Assembly (NCBI GenBank): GCA_022800665.1
Contig: JAAWQS010000004.1
Span: 1-64,000, forward strand
DNA: 64,000 nucleotides
Reading direction: 5' to 3'
Source of the DNA: Oscillospiraceae bacterium
GTDB lineage: Bacteria > Bacillota > Clostridia > Oscillospirales > Oscillospiraceae
Each line of letters starts with the position of its first letter. The first letter of the stretch is position 1. Shown piece after piece: positions 1 to 9,561 of this stretch. The translations under genes were made by a program, and so were the position numbers. Below the pieces are notes generated by a model, which was not told where the DNA came from, did no database searches, and saw only the letters and a list, made by a program, of their open reading frames with translations.

Positions 1-87
1 TGGTGCCGGTGGGGGGACTCGAACCCCCACGGTGTTGCCACCGGCGGATTTTGAGTCCGCTACGTCTACCAATTCCATCACACCGGC
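1..87 (-). tRNA. tRNA-Leu (anticodon CAA), CCA encoded
   Basis: Reverse complement gives gccggtg...caccggc acceptor stem, anticodon arm gcgga-ctCAAaa-tccgc, long variable arm, T-loop ggttcgagtcc, and 3' ACCA. Confidence 0.93.
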
Positions 88-244
88 GATTTTAACAATA
101 GTATACCGCACACTCCGCAGGAATGCAAGAGAAATTTAGATAAAATACAGTGAAAACTCGACCAAATTTCAGGCAATATGCACATTCTTTTCATCGTGCC
201 TATGCAATTACCTACCGAGCCGCATCCGGGCAAATCCGGCTATT

Positions 245-419
245 TTCGACAAAAATGGTAAAACTTGTAATTAAAGTCGAAAGAAAGTGGCCATATTTTC
301 CGGTCAAAACCCAAGATTCGACTTGAGTTTTCTGTCTGTTTATGGTAATTTGTAAGCAAGGCGTTACGAAGCTTCGATATCTCGTCTAATCAGACGGATA
401 GCCATCAATAATTGTCGAT
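245..419. promoter_or_regulatory. Cluster of Spo0A-box-like heptamers upstream of spo0A
   Basis: Perfect TTCGACA (245-251, reverse of TGTCGAA) plus 6/7 matches AGTCGAA (275-281), TTCGACT (317-323) and TGTCGAT (413-419). Confidence 0.5.
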
Positions 420-447
420 ATGAACATTGTGAAAGGAATACGGGAGT

Positions 448-1206
448 ATGGGTAAAATAAGAATTGTACTGACAGATACGAACGAGGAGGCCCGCAGTAT
501 GCTGCAGGAGGCTCTGGAGAAGAGCGATCGGTTCGTAGTAACCGGCTCCACCGGCAACGGGGAGGAGGCGCTGCGGCTGATCGAGGAGACGGAGCCGGAT
601 ATGGTGGTTTTGGACTTAATCCTGCCCAATTTGGACGGTATGGGGATCCTGCGCCGGCTGCAGGGTGAGAAACGGCCTGTCATTGTCGCAATTTCGGCAA
701 TTGCCTACCAGGAAACGATTGTGGAAGCGGGGAATCTGGGAGCCGCCATGTTCATCAGCAAACCCTACCATCAGGATGCGCTGATTGAAAATCTGATCAG
801 TCTTTCGGAATCCAACAGCAGCCGTTCCCGCACGCCGGGCCTGGAGGAGCTTGTCACATCCATTATCCACGAGGTGGGCGTTCCCGCTCATATCAAGGGG
901 TATCAGTACGTCCGGGAAGCCATTATGATTACGGTTGAGAATATGGATGTCATCAATTCCGTGACCAAGGTGCTCTATCCTGAGGTGGCAAAACGCTATC
1001 ATACCACGCCCAGCCGTGTGGAACGGGCCATACGCCACGCCATTGAGGTGGCCTGGGACAGAGGGGATCTGGAAACGCTGCAGAGATTTTTTGGCTATAC
1101 CGTCAGCAATGCCAAGGGGAAACCTACAAATTCTGAATTTATTGCTATGATCAGCGATAAAATCCGATTGAAGATCAAATCCTCTCCCAACGGCCTTCCG
1201 GCCTGA
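448..1206 (+). CDS. spo0A: Sporulation transcription factor Spo0A
   Basis: REC domain followed by the typical Spo0A C-terminal domain ([21 protein letters not shown]...[27 protein letters not shown]). Confidence 0.96.
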   Translation: MGKIRIVLTDTNEEARSMLQEALEKSDRFVVTGSTGNGEEALRLIEETEPDMVVLDLILPNLDGMGILRRLQGEKRPVIVAISAIAYQETIVEAGNLGAAMFISKPYHQDALIENLISLSESNSSRSRTPGLEELVTSIIHEVGVPAHIKGYQYVREAIMITVENMDVINSVTKVLYPEVAKRYHTTPSRVERAIRHAIEVAWDRGDLETLQRFFGYTVSNAKGKPTNSEFIAMISDKIRLKIKSSPNGLPA

Positions 1207-1301
1207 GGGTTGCAGTCCGGATCAATTTCTGTTATACTGTGTCCCTGGTATCATCCCCACCTCCCCCAACGGGGAAAACATACGAAGGGAGACATTTTGT
1301 T

Positions 1302-1562
1302 ATGACGTATACCTATCGCACCAGCGGCACCTGCTCCACACAAATTGATCTGGAGCTGGAGAACGGCATTATCCAGTCCGTTGCCTTTACCGGCGGCTGC
1401 AATGGGAATCTGCAGGGCATCAGCCGGCTGGTGGCCGGGATGCCGGCTGAGGAGGCGGTCAGCAAGCTGCAGGGGATTCAGTGCGGCTGGAAACCCACCA
1501 GCTGTCCGGATCAGCTGTCAAAGGCGCTTGAGGAGGCTCTGGCCAAAGAGAAGCAAGCATAA
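1302..1562 (+). CDS. TIGR03905-type TSCPD domain protein
   Basis: Short protein with GTCSTQIDLELENGIIQSVAFTGGCNGNLQGISRLV...CGWKPTSCPDQL; ATG at 1302 is preferred over the longer ORF. Confidence 0.85.
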   Translation: MTYTYRTSGTCSTQIDLELENGIIQSVAFTGGCNGNLQGISRLVAGMPAEEAVSKLQGIQCGWKPTSCPDQLSKALEEALAKEKQA

Positions 1563-1581
1563 CTATGGGCATGAACACAAG

Positions 1582-1625
1582 TGATCCGCGGAGACCGGCG
1601 TCTGGCTGGGATTCTCCGCGGATCA
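1582..1625. terminator. Inverted repeat, possible terminator
   Basis: 13-bp perfect arms TGATCCGCGGAGA (1582-1594) / TCTCCGCGGATCA (1613-1625); poor T-tract. Confidence 0.5.
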
Positions 1626-1780
1626 TTTGCGTCTGCGGCGACCTGGGCGGTTTGTTGGGGATGACATCCTGCGCGGGGAATTCGTTATCATTTTTTTCAC
1701 ATTTTTTTGGACTGCGCATGGTTTACAGACTTTCATTTGTGTGGTAGACTAGCAGAGAACTTTTATCAGGAGGTGACGCC

Positions 1781-2941
1781 GTGGGCCTTTTCATCCGGCT
1801 GCGGGAAGCGGTCCAGGACTTTTTGCGAAAATCCGATATGGTCCTTCTTGCCCTGTGCCTGATCTCAACTGCATTTGGGATTCTGCTGATCGCCAGCGCG
1901 ACAAATTACCGGGGAAGCGCGTTCCAGCTCCGGCGCGTCACGCTGCAGACCGTGGGGACTCTGCTGGGGATTGGCGCATATTTTGTGTTTTCCAATATTG
2001 ACGTGGAGCATTTTGCTGAAAAATGGCCCCTGTTTCTCCTGTTCAATCTGGGCTTTATTGCACTGCTGCTGCAATTCGGAACGGACGACGGCACAGGAAA
2101 CCGGGCCTGGCTGGATTTCAGCTGGCTTCCGATGAGCATTCAGCCGGCAGAGGTGGTCAAGCTGTCCTATACCGTCCTGCTGGCCAAGCAGATCGCCTGG
2201 TTCCGGGAGCGGCGCAGGATGCGGGGGCTGGGTTCCCTGATTTTTCCCGCAGGCCATGCGGCATTTATGTTCCTTTGGATTTACGCTATCTCCAGCGACG
2301 CGGGCAGCGGACTGGTGTATCTGGTCATCTATGCTGCCATGGCTCTGGCGGCGGGGCTGGCCTGGTATTGGTTTGCCGGGGGCTTCGGCTGTATGGCGCT
2401 GGGCATTGGCGGCCTGGCGTTGTATGATAAACTGCCGGCATACTGGGTGGACCGGATTCTGATTATCTTTGACCACAGCTATAATGTGGACAGGGCGTGG
2501 CAGCAGACCCGCAGTATGCTGGCGTTGGGCAGCGGCGGGCTGTTTGGACAGGGGCTGTTCCAGGGAATACAGACCCAGTCCGTCGCGGGACTGCCGGAGC
2601 GGCAGACGGACTTTATCTTTTCTGTCTGCGGCGAGGAGATGGGCATGGTGGGCTGTGTGTTCATCATTGTGATGGAATTTCTCATTGTCTACCGCTGCTT
2701 TCAAACGGCCCGCCTGGCCCGCAGCTCTATGGACGGCCTCATCTGCATCGGATTTGCCGCCATGCTGATTTTCCAGGTGATTGAAAATATCGGCATGTGT
2801 CTGTTTGTCATGCCGGTCATTGGGCTGCCGCTGCCGTTTTTCAGCTATGGCGGAAGCTCGATTGTAACGCTGTACGCGGCCATGGGCATGGTCTCCGGGG
2901 TCCGGGGGCGGACGCTGCCGGACTGGCTGCGCAAGACATAG
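1781..2941 (+). CDS. FtsW/RodA/SpoVE family cell-wall polymerase
   Basis: Multi-TM SEDS protein with GSGGLFGQGLFQGIQTQ...LPERQTDFIFSVCGEEMG and LPFFSYGGSS motifs. Confidence 0.9.
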   Translation: MGLFIRLREAVQDFLRKSDMVLLALCLISTAFGILLIASATNYRGSAFQLRRVTLQTVGTLLGIGAYFVFSNIDVEHFAEKWPLFLLFNLGFIALLLQFGTDDGTGNRAWLDFSWLPMSIQPAEVVKLSYTVLLAKQIAWFRERRRMRGLGSLIFPAGHAAFMFLWIYAISSDAGSGLVYLVIYAAMALAAGLAWYWFAGGFGCMALGIGGLALYDKLPAYWVDRILIIFDHSYNVDRAWQQTRSMLALGSGGLFGQGLFQGIQTQSVAGLPERQTDFIFSVCGEEMGMVGCVFIIVMEFLIVYRCFQTARLARSSMDGLICIGFAAMLIFQVIENIGMCLFVMPVIGLPLPFFSYGGSSIVTLYAAMGMVSGVRGRTLPDWLRKT

Positions 2942-2980
2942 AAAAATCGTATGGACTGAAAACAAGGAGGAGTATGGTCT

Positions 2981-3517
2981 ATGATAATCCGTGAAGCGGG
3001 GGGCGTCCGGCCCACAGCGGCGGCGTCCGCGCGGGCGGCGGAAAATGCCGTCATCACCGGCGACGTATCTTTGGGTGAAAATGTCAGCGTCTGGTATGGC
3101 GCGGTCCTGCGCGGGGACAGCGGGCCGATTCGGGTCGGCGGCGGGTCCAACATCCAGGACCACTGCGCCCTGCACTGCGGCGGCGGACAGCCGTTGACGG
3201 TGGGAGAAAACGTGGTGGTGGGCCACGGGGCAATTCTCCACAGCTGCACCATTGCGGACGGGTGTCTGGTGGGCATGGGGGCCATTGTGCTGGACGGCTG
3301 CGTTATCGGCGCAGGTTCCATCATCGGCGCGGGCGCGCTGGTGCCGCCGGGGAAAATCATTCCGCCGGGAAGCCTGGTTATGGGCGTACCTGGCAAAACA
3401 GTGCGGCAGGCGACGGAGGCAGAGCAGTTGGAAACGTTGGAAAATGCCGCCCACTATGTGCATCTGGGCAGGGAGCAGCTGCAGGCGGTCCAAACCGGCC
3501 AGGAGGAGACGCCATGA
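2981..3517 (+). CDS. Gamma-carbonic anhydrase-like hexapeptide-repeat protein
   Basis: Left-handed beta-helix repeats: VWYGAVLRGDSGPIRVGGGSNIQDHCALHC...VGHGAILHSCTIADGCLVGMGAIVLDG. Confidence 0.9.
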   Translation: MIIREAGGVRPTAAASARAAENAVITGDVSLGENVSVWYGAVLRGDSGPIRVGGGSNIQDHCALHCGGGQPLTVGENVVVGHGAILHSCTIADGCLVGMGAIVLDGCVIGAGSIIGAGALVPPGKIIPPGSLVMGVPGKTVRQATEAEQLETLENAAHYVHLGREQLQAVQTGQEETP

Positions 3518-4065
3518 ATAATGACAGAAAAATGGAGCTGAGCCGGGCAATCCTGTCCGCCGCCTACATTGCCGCAGGCATCATCCTGATCTCCCATCCG
3601 GGGATCACGGGCATCATCATCTGCCGCGCCGCCGGCATCCTGGCCCTGCTGTTCGGCGGCTTCCGGGCCTTCGCCGCCCTGCGGGCCAGAGGAGCCGGTT
3701 GGCTCTTCCAGCTGGATTTGGTTGTGGGCGTATTGCTGTTGGCTTTCGGCATTTTTTCTCTGGCGCAGCCCCAGGTGGTGCTGTCCATTCTGCCGGTGGC
3801 GTTGGGGGTATATCTGCTGATGGAGTGCGTAGGAAAGGTGCAGCGGGCGTTTTGGCTGAAGCAGGCCGGGTATATCCGGTGGTGGACCGTCCTGGCCATG
3901 GGCCTGCTGGCGGCTGGGCTGGGCGTGCTGCTGATCGTCAACCCCTTCGGGGCGGTGGAGACGATGCTCATGTTCCTGGGCGCCAGCCTGGCAGTGAACG
4001 GCGCGGCAGACCTCTGGGTTCTGTGGTGCTTTGCATCCCAGGGCGGCGGCAAAGACAAGGAATAG
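3514..4065 (+). CDS. DUF308-like membrane protein
   Basis: Repeated short hydrophobic helices; start overlaps the upstream stop (ATGA). Confidence 0.65.
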   Translation: MNNDRKMELSRAILSAAYIAAGIILISHPGITGIIICRAAGILALLFGGFRAFAALRARGAGWLFQLDLVVGVLLLAFGIFSLAQPQVVLSILPVALGVYLLMECVGKVQRAFWLKQAGYIRWWTVLAMGLLAAGLGVLLIVNPFGAVETMLMFLGASLAVNGAADLWVLWCFASQGGGKDKE

Positions 4066-4122
4066 CAAATAAACGGGAGATCCCTGCCGCGCCGGGCGGC
4101 AGAAGGGGGAGGAGACGTTCGG

Positions 4123-6579
4123 ATGGGAACGAAAACAATGACGCTGGACCAGCTGCCGGTAGGCGGCAGCTGTGTGATTGAGCAGGTAGGCAACCAGCGG
4201 GGGGCGGTCAAACGGCGGCTGGTGGACATGGGGCTGACGCCGGGTACCACGGTGAAGCTGGTGAAGATGGCCCCCTTTGGAGACCCGATGGAAGTGCAGC
4301 TGCGGGGCTACGAGTTGTCCCTGCGCAGGGAGGACGCCGCACAGATCCGCGTCAGTCCGGCCTCTGCGGCGTCCCCCGGCGGGGGCGCCGTGTCCGAGAG
4401 CGCCTACCACCTGGGCCGTACCTGCCACGGCGACTGCGCCCGCTGTGCCATGGGCTGCTCCAATCCGGAGGACCTGGAGGCCATGCACCGGGCGCATCAG
4501 CATGAGCAGCGGCAGCACCCGCGGGCCTACGACCCCCGCGCCCACGATGCCCGCCAGTGGAAGGTGGCCCTGGTGGGGAACCCGAACTGCGGCAAGACCA
4601 CCCTCTTCAATGCTCTGACCGGCTCCAACCAGTACGTGGGCAACTGGCCCGGCGTGACGGTGGAGAAGAAGGAGGGCATTGCCAAATTAGGGGAGCTGAG
4701 CTTCACGGTGGTGGACCTGCCGGGCATCTACTCCCTCTCGCCCTACTCCATGGAGGAGATGGTGGCCCGGAAATTCATCCTCCAGGAGCAGCCGGACGCC
4801 ATCATCGACATCGTAGACGCCACCAACCTGGAGCGGAACCTGTATCTGACCATGCAGCTGCTGGAGCTGGAAAGGCCGGTGGTGCTGGCTGTAAACTTCA
4901 TGGACGAGGTGGAAAAGAAGGGGGATTCTATTGACTGCAGCCGGCTGTCCGCTCAGCTGGGCGTACCGGTGGTCCCTATCTCCGCCCGTGACAGCGTGAA
5001 TATTGACCGGCTGGTCCAGGAGGCCCACCGGCAGATGCACACCGGCCTGACCGTGGAGCCGGACGACCTCTACGACGACTTTACCCACGCCGTCCACCAC
5101 CGGATTGACGCCCTGATCCACGACCGGGCCTACGCGGTAGGCATCCCGGCCCACTGGGCGTCTATCAAGCTGCTGGCGGGGGACGAGGAGGTAGCCAAGG
5201 ACCTGGGGCTGAACGAGGCCACCCGGAACCGCATTGACCAGATTGCGGCGGAATACGAGGCCCAAAGCCCCCTGGGGGACCGGGAGACCCTGCTGGCAGA
5301 CAGCCGGTACCGCTTTGTGGAGCGTGTCGTCCGTGCGTCCGTGCGGCGGCAAAGCCGGGAGGGGGAGCGCACCGCTACCGAACGGATTGACGCGGTGGCA
5401 ACGGACAAGTATCTGGCAATCCCCCTGTTTCTGACCATGATGCTGCTGGTGTTTCTTGTGACCTTCAGCGGCCCTGGGGCGTGGCTGTCCGACGGCATCG
5501 CCTGGCTGGTGGAGGAGGCGTTGTGTCCCGGCGTGGATGGCTGGCTGACCGCCATACATGCGCCGGGGTGGCTCAGCGGACTGCTGGTGGACGGCCTGAT
5601 CTCCGGCGTGGGCGGCGTGCTGACCTTCCTGCCGATGATTGCGCTGCTGTTTTTGTTCCTGTCCATGCTGGAGGACAGCGGGTATATGGCCAGGGCCGCC
5701 TTTGTGATGGACCGCACCCTGCGTCATTTCGGACTGTCCGGCAAGGCGTTTATCCCCATGCTGATGGGCTTTGGCTGTACGGTGCCCGCCGTCATGGGGG
5801 CGCGGACCATGGAGAACGAGAAGGACCGGCGGATGACTATTTTGCTGGTGCCGTTCATGTCCTGCGGGGCGCGTCTGCCCATTTACGGCCTGATGACCGC
5901 CGCCTTTTTCCCGGACCATGCGGGTCTGGTGGTGTTTGGCCTGTACCTGCTGGGGCCGCTGATGGCGATTGTATCGGGTCTGCTTCTGAAGGGCCGTCTG
6001 TTCCAGGGGGAACCGGCGCCCTTCCTGCTGGAGCTGCCGCCCTATCGTATGCCGACGCTGAAAAATATATGGCTCCACGTGTGGGAGCGGGTGCGGGACT
6101 TCCTGACCCGCGCGGGAACCATCATCGCCGCCATGAGCGTGCTGGTCTGGTTTCTGCAGAGCTTCGGTCCGGACCTTCGCATGGCGGCGGACACGGCGGA
6201 CAGCATCCTGGCCCTGGCCGGCGGATGGATCGCCCCCATCTTTGCCCCCATGGGGTTCGGCGTATGGCAGGCGGCGGTGGCGCTGCTGACGGGCCTGATC
6301 GCCAAGGAGGCGGTGGTCAGCTCCATGAGCCTTTTCTACGGCTTCAGCCTGACGGACTACGCCGCCGCAGGCGCGGCCATGTCCTCCACCTTCACCCCCG
6401 CCGCAGCCCTGGCGTTCCTGGTCTTCTGCGCCCTGTACACCCCCTGCGTGGCGGCCATCGCCACCATCCGCCGGGAGATGGGGAGCCGGAGCTGGACGGC
6501 GCTGGCCCTGGTATGGCAGCTGGGCATCGCGTGGCTGGCCTCCTTCGGGACCTACCAGCTGGCGGCGATGGTTTTATAG
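4123..6579 (+). CDS. feoB: Fused FeoA-FeoB ferrous iron transporter
   Basis: N-terminal FeoA (SH3-like), Cys/His-rich linker, GNPNCGKTTLFNALTG G1 motif, FeoB membrane core with GCTVPAVMGART. Confidence 0.94.
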   Translation: MGTKTMTLDQLPVGGSCVIEQVGNQRGAVKRRLVDMGLTPGTTVKLVKMAPFGDPMEVQLRGYELSLRREDAAQIRVSPASAASPGGGAVSESAYHLGRTCHGDCARCAMGCSNPEDLEAMHRAHQHEQRQHPRAYDPRAHDARQWKVALVGNPNCGKTTLFNALTGSNQYVGNWPGVTVEKKEGIAKLGELSFTVVDLPGIYSLSPYSMEEMVARKFILQEQPDAIIDIVDATNLERNLYLTMQLLELERPVVLAVNFMDEVEKKGDSIDCSRLSAQLGVPVVPISARDSVNIDRLVQEAHRQMHTGLTVEPDDLYDDFTHAVHHRIDALIHDRAYAVGIPAHWASIKLLAGDEEVAKDLGLNEATRNRIDQIAAEYEAQSPLGDRETLLADSRYRFVERVVRASVRRQSREGERTATERIDAVATDKYLAIPLFLTMMLLVFLVTFSGPGAWLSDGIAWLVEEALCPGVDGWLTAIHAPGWLSGLLVDGLISGVGGVLTFLPMIALLFLFLSMLEDSGYMARAAFVMDRTLRHFGLSGKAFIPMLMGFGCTVPAVMGARTMENEKDRRMTILLVPFMSCGARLPIYGLMTAAFFPDHAGLVVFGLYLLGPLMAIVSGLLLKGRLFQGEPAPFLLELPPYRMPTLKNIWLHVWERVRDFLTRAGTIIAAMSVLVWFLQSFGPDLRMAADTADSILALAGGWIAPIFAPMGFGVWQAAVALLTGLIAKEAVVSSMSLFYGFSLTDYAAAGAAMSSTFTPAAALAFLVFCALYTPCVAAIATIRREMGSRSWTALALVWQLGIAWLASFGTYQLAAMVL

Positions 6580-6674
6580 CGGGAATACGCACAGGCTTCC
6601 AGCGCATATAAATGGCACATCATCTTAACGCGCCGCACCCCTGGAGACAGGCACGGAGCAGGAGGGGATATAGA

Positions 6675-7619
6675 ATGGAAATGGAAGAAAAAATCAGACA
6701 GCTGTCCGAATATCTGTCCGCCAACGCGGAGGAGGGGCAGGCGTTGGGCAGTCCGGCGCGGCGGCTCCAGCCGGATCAGGAGACGGTGGTCCGGCTGCTG
6801 GATTTGCTGCGCAACGTCATGTTTCCCGCCCACTTCGGACGGAAAAAGGAGTACAGCGACCTTGCCGTAAAATATGAGCACGGCAGTCAGCTTGCGGAAA
6901 TCTATACCGCGCTCATTGACCAGATTTCATTGGCGTTACTGCACCATCCGGACTACTGCGAAGCGGAAAAGGCGGTCCGCCGCGCGCGGGGCCAGGAGCT
7001 GTCCGCCGCCTTTCTCGATCAGCTGCCCCGGATCCAGGACGATTTGAAGACCGACATACAGGCGGCCTTTGACGGCGACCCCGCGGCGCGGGACAAGGAC
7101 GAGATCATCTTCTCCTATCCCGGCTTTTACGCCATTACCGTCAGCCGGATTGCCCACGAATTGTTTCTCCTGGACGTCCCGATCATTCCCCGTATGATGA
7201 CCGAGCACGCCCACTTCTCCACAGGCATTGACATCCACCCCGGCGCGGCTATTGGCCGGTACTTTTTCATCGACCACGGCACCGGCGTGGTCATCGGGGA
7301 GACCACGGTGATTGGGGAGCGGGTAAAAATATACCAGGGCGTGACCCTGGGCGGCCTGTCCACCCGTGCGGGACAGGGCCTGCGGGGGACGCGGCGGCAC
7401 CCCGCCATCGGAAACGATGTGACCATCTACTCAAACACGTCGATCCTGGGCGGCGAGACAGTCATCGGAGAAGGCTGCATCATCGGCGGCAGCTGCTTTA
7501 TCACCCGCTCTATCCCCGCCCATATGCGGGTCACGGTCCAGAATCCGGAGCTGCGCCTGCAGCCGGACAAACGGGCGATCCAGGAGCTGGGCGGGGACTA
7601 CTGGGTCTACGAAATTTAA
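6675..7619 (+). CDS. cysE: Serine O-acetyltransferase (EpsC/CysE type)
   Basis: Hexapeptide repeat core: GIDIHPGAAIGRYFFIDHGTGVVIGETTVIGERVKIYQGVTLGGLS. Confidence 0.9.
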   Translation: MEMEEKIRQLSEYLSANAEEGQALGSPARRLQPDQETVVRLLDLLRNVMFPAHFGRKKEYSDLAVKYEHGSQLAEIYTALIDQISLALLHHPDYCEAEKAVRRARGQELSAAFLDQLPRIQDDLKTDIQAAFDGDPAARDKDEIIFSYPGFYAITVSRIAHELFLLDVPIIPRMMTEHAHFSTGIDIHPGAAIGRYFFIDHGTGVVIGETTVIGERVKIYQGVTLGGLSTRAGQGLRGTRRHPAIGNDVTIYSNTSILGGETVIGEGCIIGGSCFITRSIPAHMRVTVQNPELRLQPDKRAIQELGGDYWVYEI

Positions 7620-7635
7620 CGCGCCGTCAGAACAA

Positions 7636-7680
7636 GGGACCGGCAGACGAACCGCTTGCAAGCGGCTGTCTGCCGGTCCC
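7636..7680. terminator. Bidirectional hairpin between convergent cysE and the Rrf2 gene
   Basis: GGGACCGGCAGAC / GTCTGCCGGTCCC perfect arms with nested CCGCTTGCAAGCGG. Confidence 0.75.
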
Positions 7681-7690
7681 TGCTATTGCA

Positions 7691-8122
7691 TCAGATGACG
7701 TAAAAATCTCCGGGCTGTTCCGCCTGCATCAGATCCGCAATGGTGAACTGATCCAGGTACTCCCGGATCACCTGGTCCAAACCCTGCCACATGGCCAGCG
7801 TCCGGCATCCGGCGGCTCTGGCGCAGGGCGGGGCCTCCGCCTCCAGGCAGGAGACGGGGGAGAGGGAGCCCTCGGTCAGACGCAGGACCGCGCCAACGGT
7901 ATACTGCTCCGGCGGCCTGCTCAGACGGTACCCGCCGCCCTTACCCCGCAGGCCGGTGAGCATACCGCCCCGTACCAGAGCCTTGACGATGCTCTCCAGA
8001 TATTTTTCCGAGATGTCCTGCCGCCGGGCGATCTCCTTCAGCGGCAGATAGGCGTCCGGCTGATGCTCCGCCATATCAATCAGGACCCGCAGCGCATAGC
8101 GGCCCTTTGTCGAAATCAGCAT
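7691..8122 (-). CDS. Rrf2 family transcriptional regulator
   Basis: MLISTKGRYALRVLIDMAEH...IARRQDISEKYLESIVKALVRGGMLTGLRGKGGGYRL. Confidence 0.9.
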   Translation of the reverse strand: MLISTKGRYALRVLIDMAEHQPDAYLPLKEIARRQDISEKYLESIVKALVRGGMLTGLRGKGGGYRLSRPPEQYTVGAVLRLTEGSLSPVSCLEAEAPPCARAAGCRTLAMWQGLDQVIREYLDQFTIADLMQAEQPGDFYVI

Positions 8123-8155
8123 AGACAGCCCCTCCTTTTCCGGTTCAGGGGAAGA

Positions 8156-9532
8156 TCACGCCCTGTTCTTTTCAAAGAAGGCGTCCACTTCCTTTTTCAG
8201 CTCCGCCGGTTTATTGCCCTTGATCAGATAGCCCGCCGGCTTGAGTGGCATCACCTGAATCATGGTCTGGGTGTCCTTCCGCCCGGTGAGGAACATAACC
8301 GGCAGGTCCGCCAGCTCCTCCTCTGAACGGATCATCTCCAGCGTCTGCCGCCCGTCGCAGACCGGCATCTCATAATCCAGCAGCACCAGGTCCGGCGGAT
8401 TCAGGGTGATGGAGCGGATTGCCGCCACCCCGGACCCGGCCAGGGAGACGTCATAGTCCGCCTCCAGCAGCTGCTTCATCACCTGCCGGATGGTCGCGGA
8501 GTCGTCCACCACCAGCACCTTCGGCTTGTGGTCCGCCTTGTCCCGCTCCTCCTGGGCTTTCCGCTCCGTCAGATATTTCCCTACCTCCTCCGTTGCGTTC
8601 TCGTGTCCCAGGGGCGTGCCGATGCCCTCCTCCAGAATATGGGGCGCAAAGACGCAGTAGGCAAAATAGCCCGCGCCGCCTGTGTTGAACAGCAGGCTTG
8701 CCTGGGGCGCTTCCCGCTGGAACACACGCTGGAACTGCTCGTACGACAGCAGATTTTCCTCCTTCAGCTCAAAGGTCCGGGTGGCGGGGAAGTGCTCCAG
8801 CACCCGGCCCACAAGCTGCCGCGCCGTATAGCGGGAGGCGTTGATCAGCGTGGCGTCCAGCGTCTCCGACTGCGTGCCTACAATCTTTCCGATTGTGCTG
8901 AGCAGCAGCTTTTCCTCCAATACCAGAAGGACCTCCATCTTTTTCTGCTCGCCCCCCGCGCCGAAAACCAGGCGGTAGTATACGCCGTGTCCAAACGCCT
9001 CCCCGCCGTAGGCGTCGCTGACCACGCGGGGAATCAGCTGGAACATATCGCACACCAGCTGGCTGATGACCTTTTTCAGCGCGGCAAGCTCGCCGTCCGG
9101 CATGAGGCTCTTCCACGGACTGACATTTTCTCCCGTAATTGCCCGGTCCTCCACCAAGGTGTGTCCCACCAGCCAGCCGGCGCAGACGCCCAGGAAATGG
9201 TCCATGGCCTCCGGCGAATACCCGGTCCGGACCAGCTCCTGCTCCAGCGCAGGGAGCGTGTTCTCCCGGAAGCTCTTATGGATGCGGCGGTGCCGGTCAA
9301 AGCCCTCGTAGCCGATGGAGAGCATATAGCTCTCCTCCTCCATGAAGTGCTTGATTGCATGGCCCTGGAAATATTTGATCCCCTCCTGACAGGCCCACTG
9401 GCTGGTCCGTTCTTCCTCCTCCTCGCGGGATAAAAAGAGGCGGTTGATGATTCGGAACAGCCGCTGGTGCTCCTGGTCGATGGTGTCAACGCCGATATTA
9501 TACTCTTCTTTCCATATAAATTTATCACCCAT
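8156..9532 (-). CDS. Bacteriohemerythrin / CheX-like / response-regulator receiver fusion
   Basis: N-terminal hemerythrin ligand pattern (DQEHQ, HAIKHFMEEE, DRHRRIH, GHTLVED), middle CheC/CheX-like region, C-terminal REC domain (VLVVDDSATIRQVM...LVLLDYEMPVCDG...FLTGRK). Confidence 0.85.
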   Translation of the reverse strand: MGDKFIWKEEYNIGVDTIDQEHQRLFRIINRLFLSREEEEERTSQWACQEGIKYFQGHAIKHFMEEESYMLSIGYEGFDRHRRIHKSFRENTLPALEQELVRTGYSPEAMDHFLGVCAGWLVGHTLVEDRAITGENVSPWKSLMPDGELAALKKVISQLVCDMFQLIPRVVSDAYGGEAFGHGVYYRLVFGAGGEQKKMEVLLVLEEKLLLSTIGKIVGTQSETLDATLINASRYTARQLVGRVLEHFPATRTFELKEENLLSYEQFQRVFQREAPQASLLFNTGGAGYFAYCVFAPHILEEGIGTPLGHENATEEVGKYLTERKAQEERDKADHKPKVLVVDDSATIRQVMKQLLEADYDVSLAGSGVAAIRSITLNPPDLVLLDYEMPVCDGRQTLEMIRSEEELADLPVMFLTGRKDTQTMIQVMPLKPAGYLIKGNKPAELKKEVDAFFEKNRA

Positions 9533-9561
9533 GGCAAAATCCTCCTGTTGATACGGTATAC

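Noticed and set aside
1865-3550. 561-aa minus-strand ORF
   Set aside because: Antisense to ftsW/rodA and the carbonic anhydrase gene; shadow ORF.
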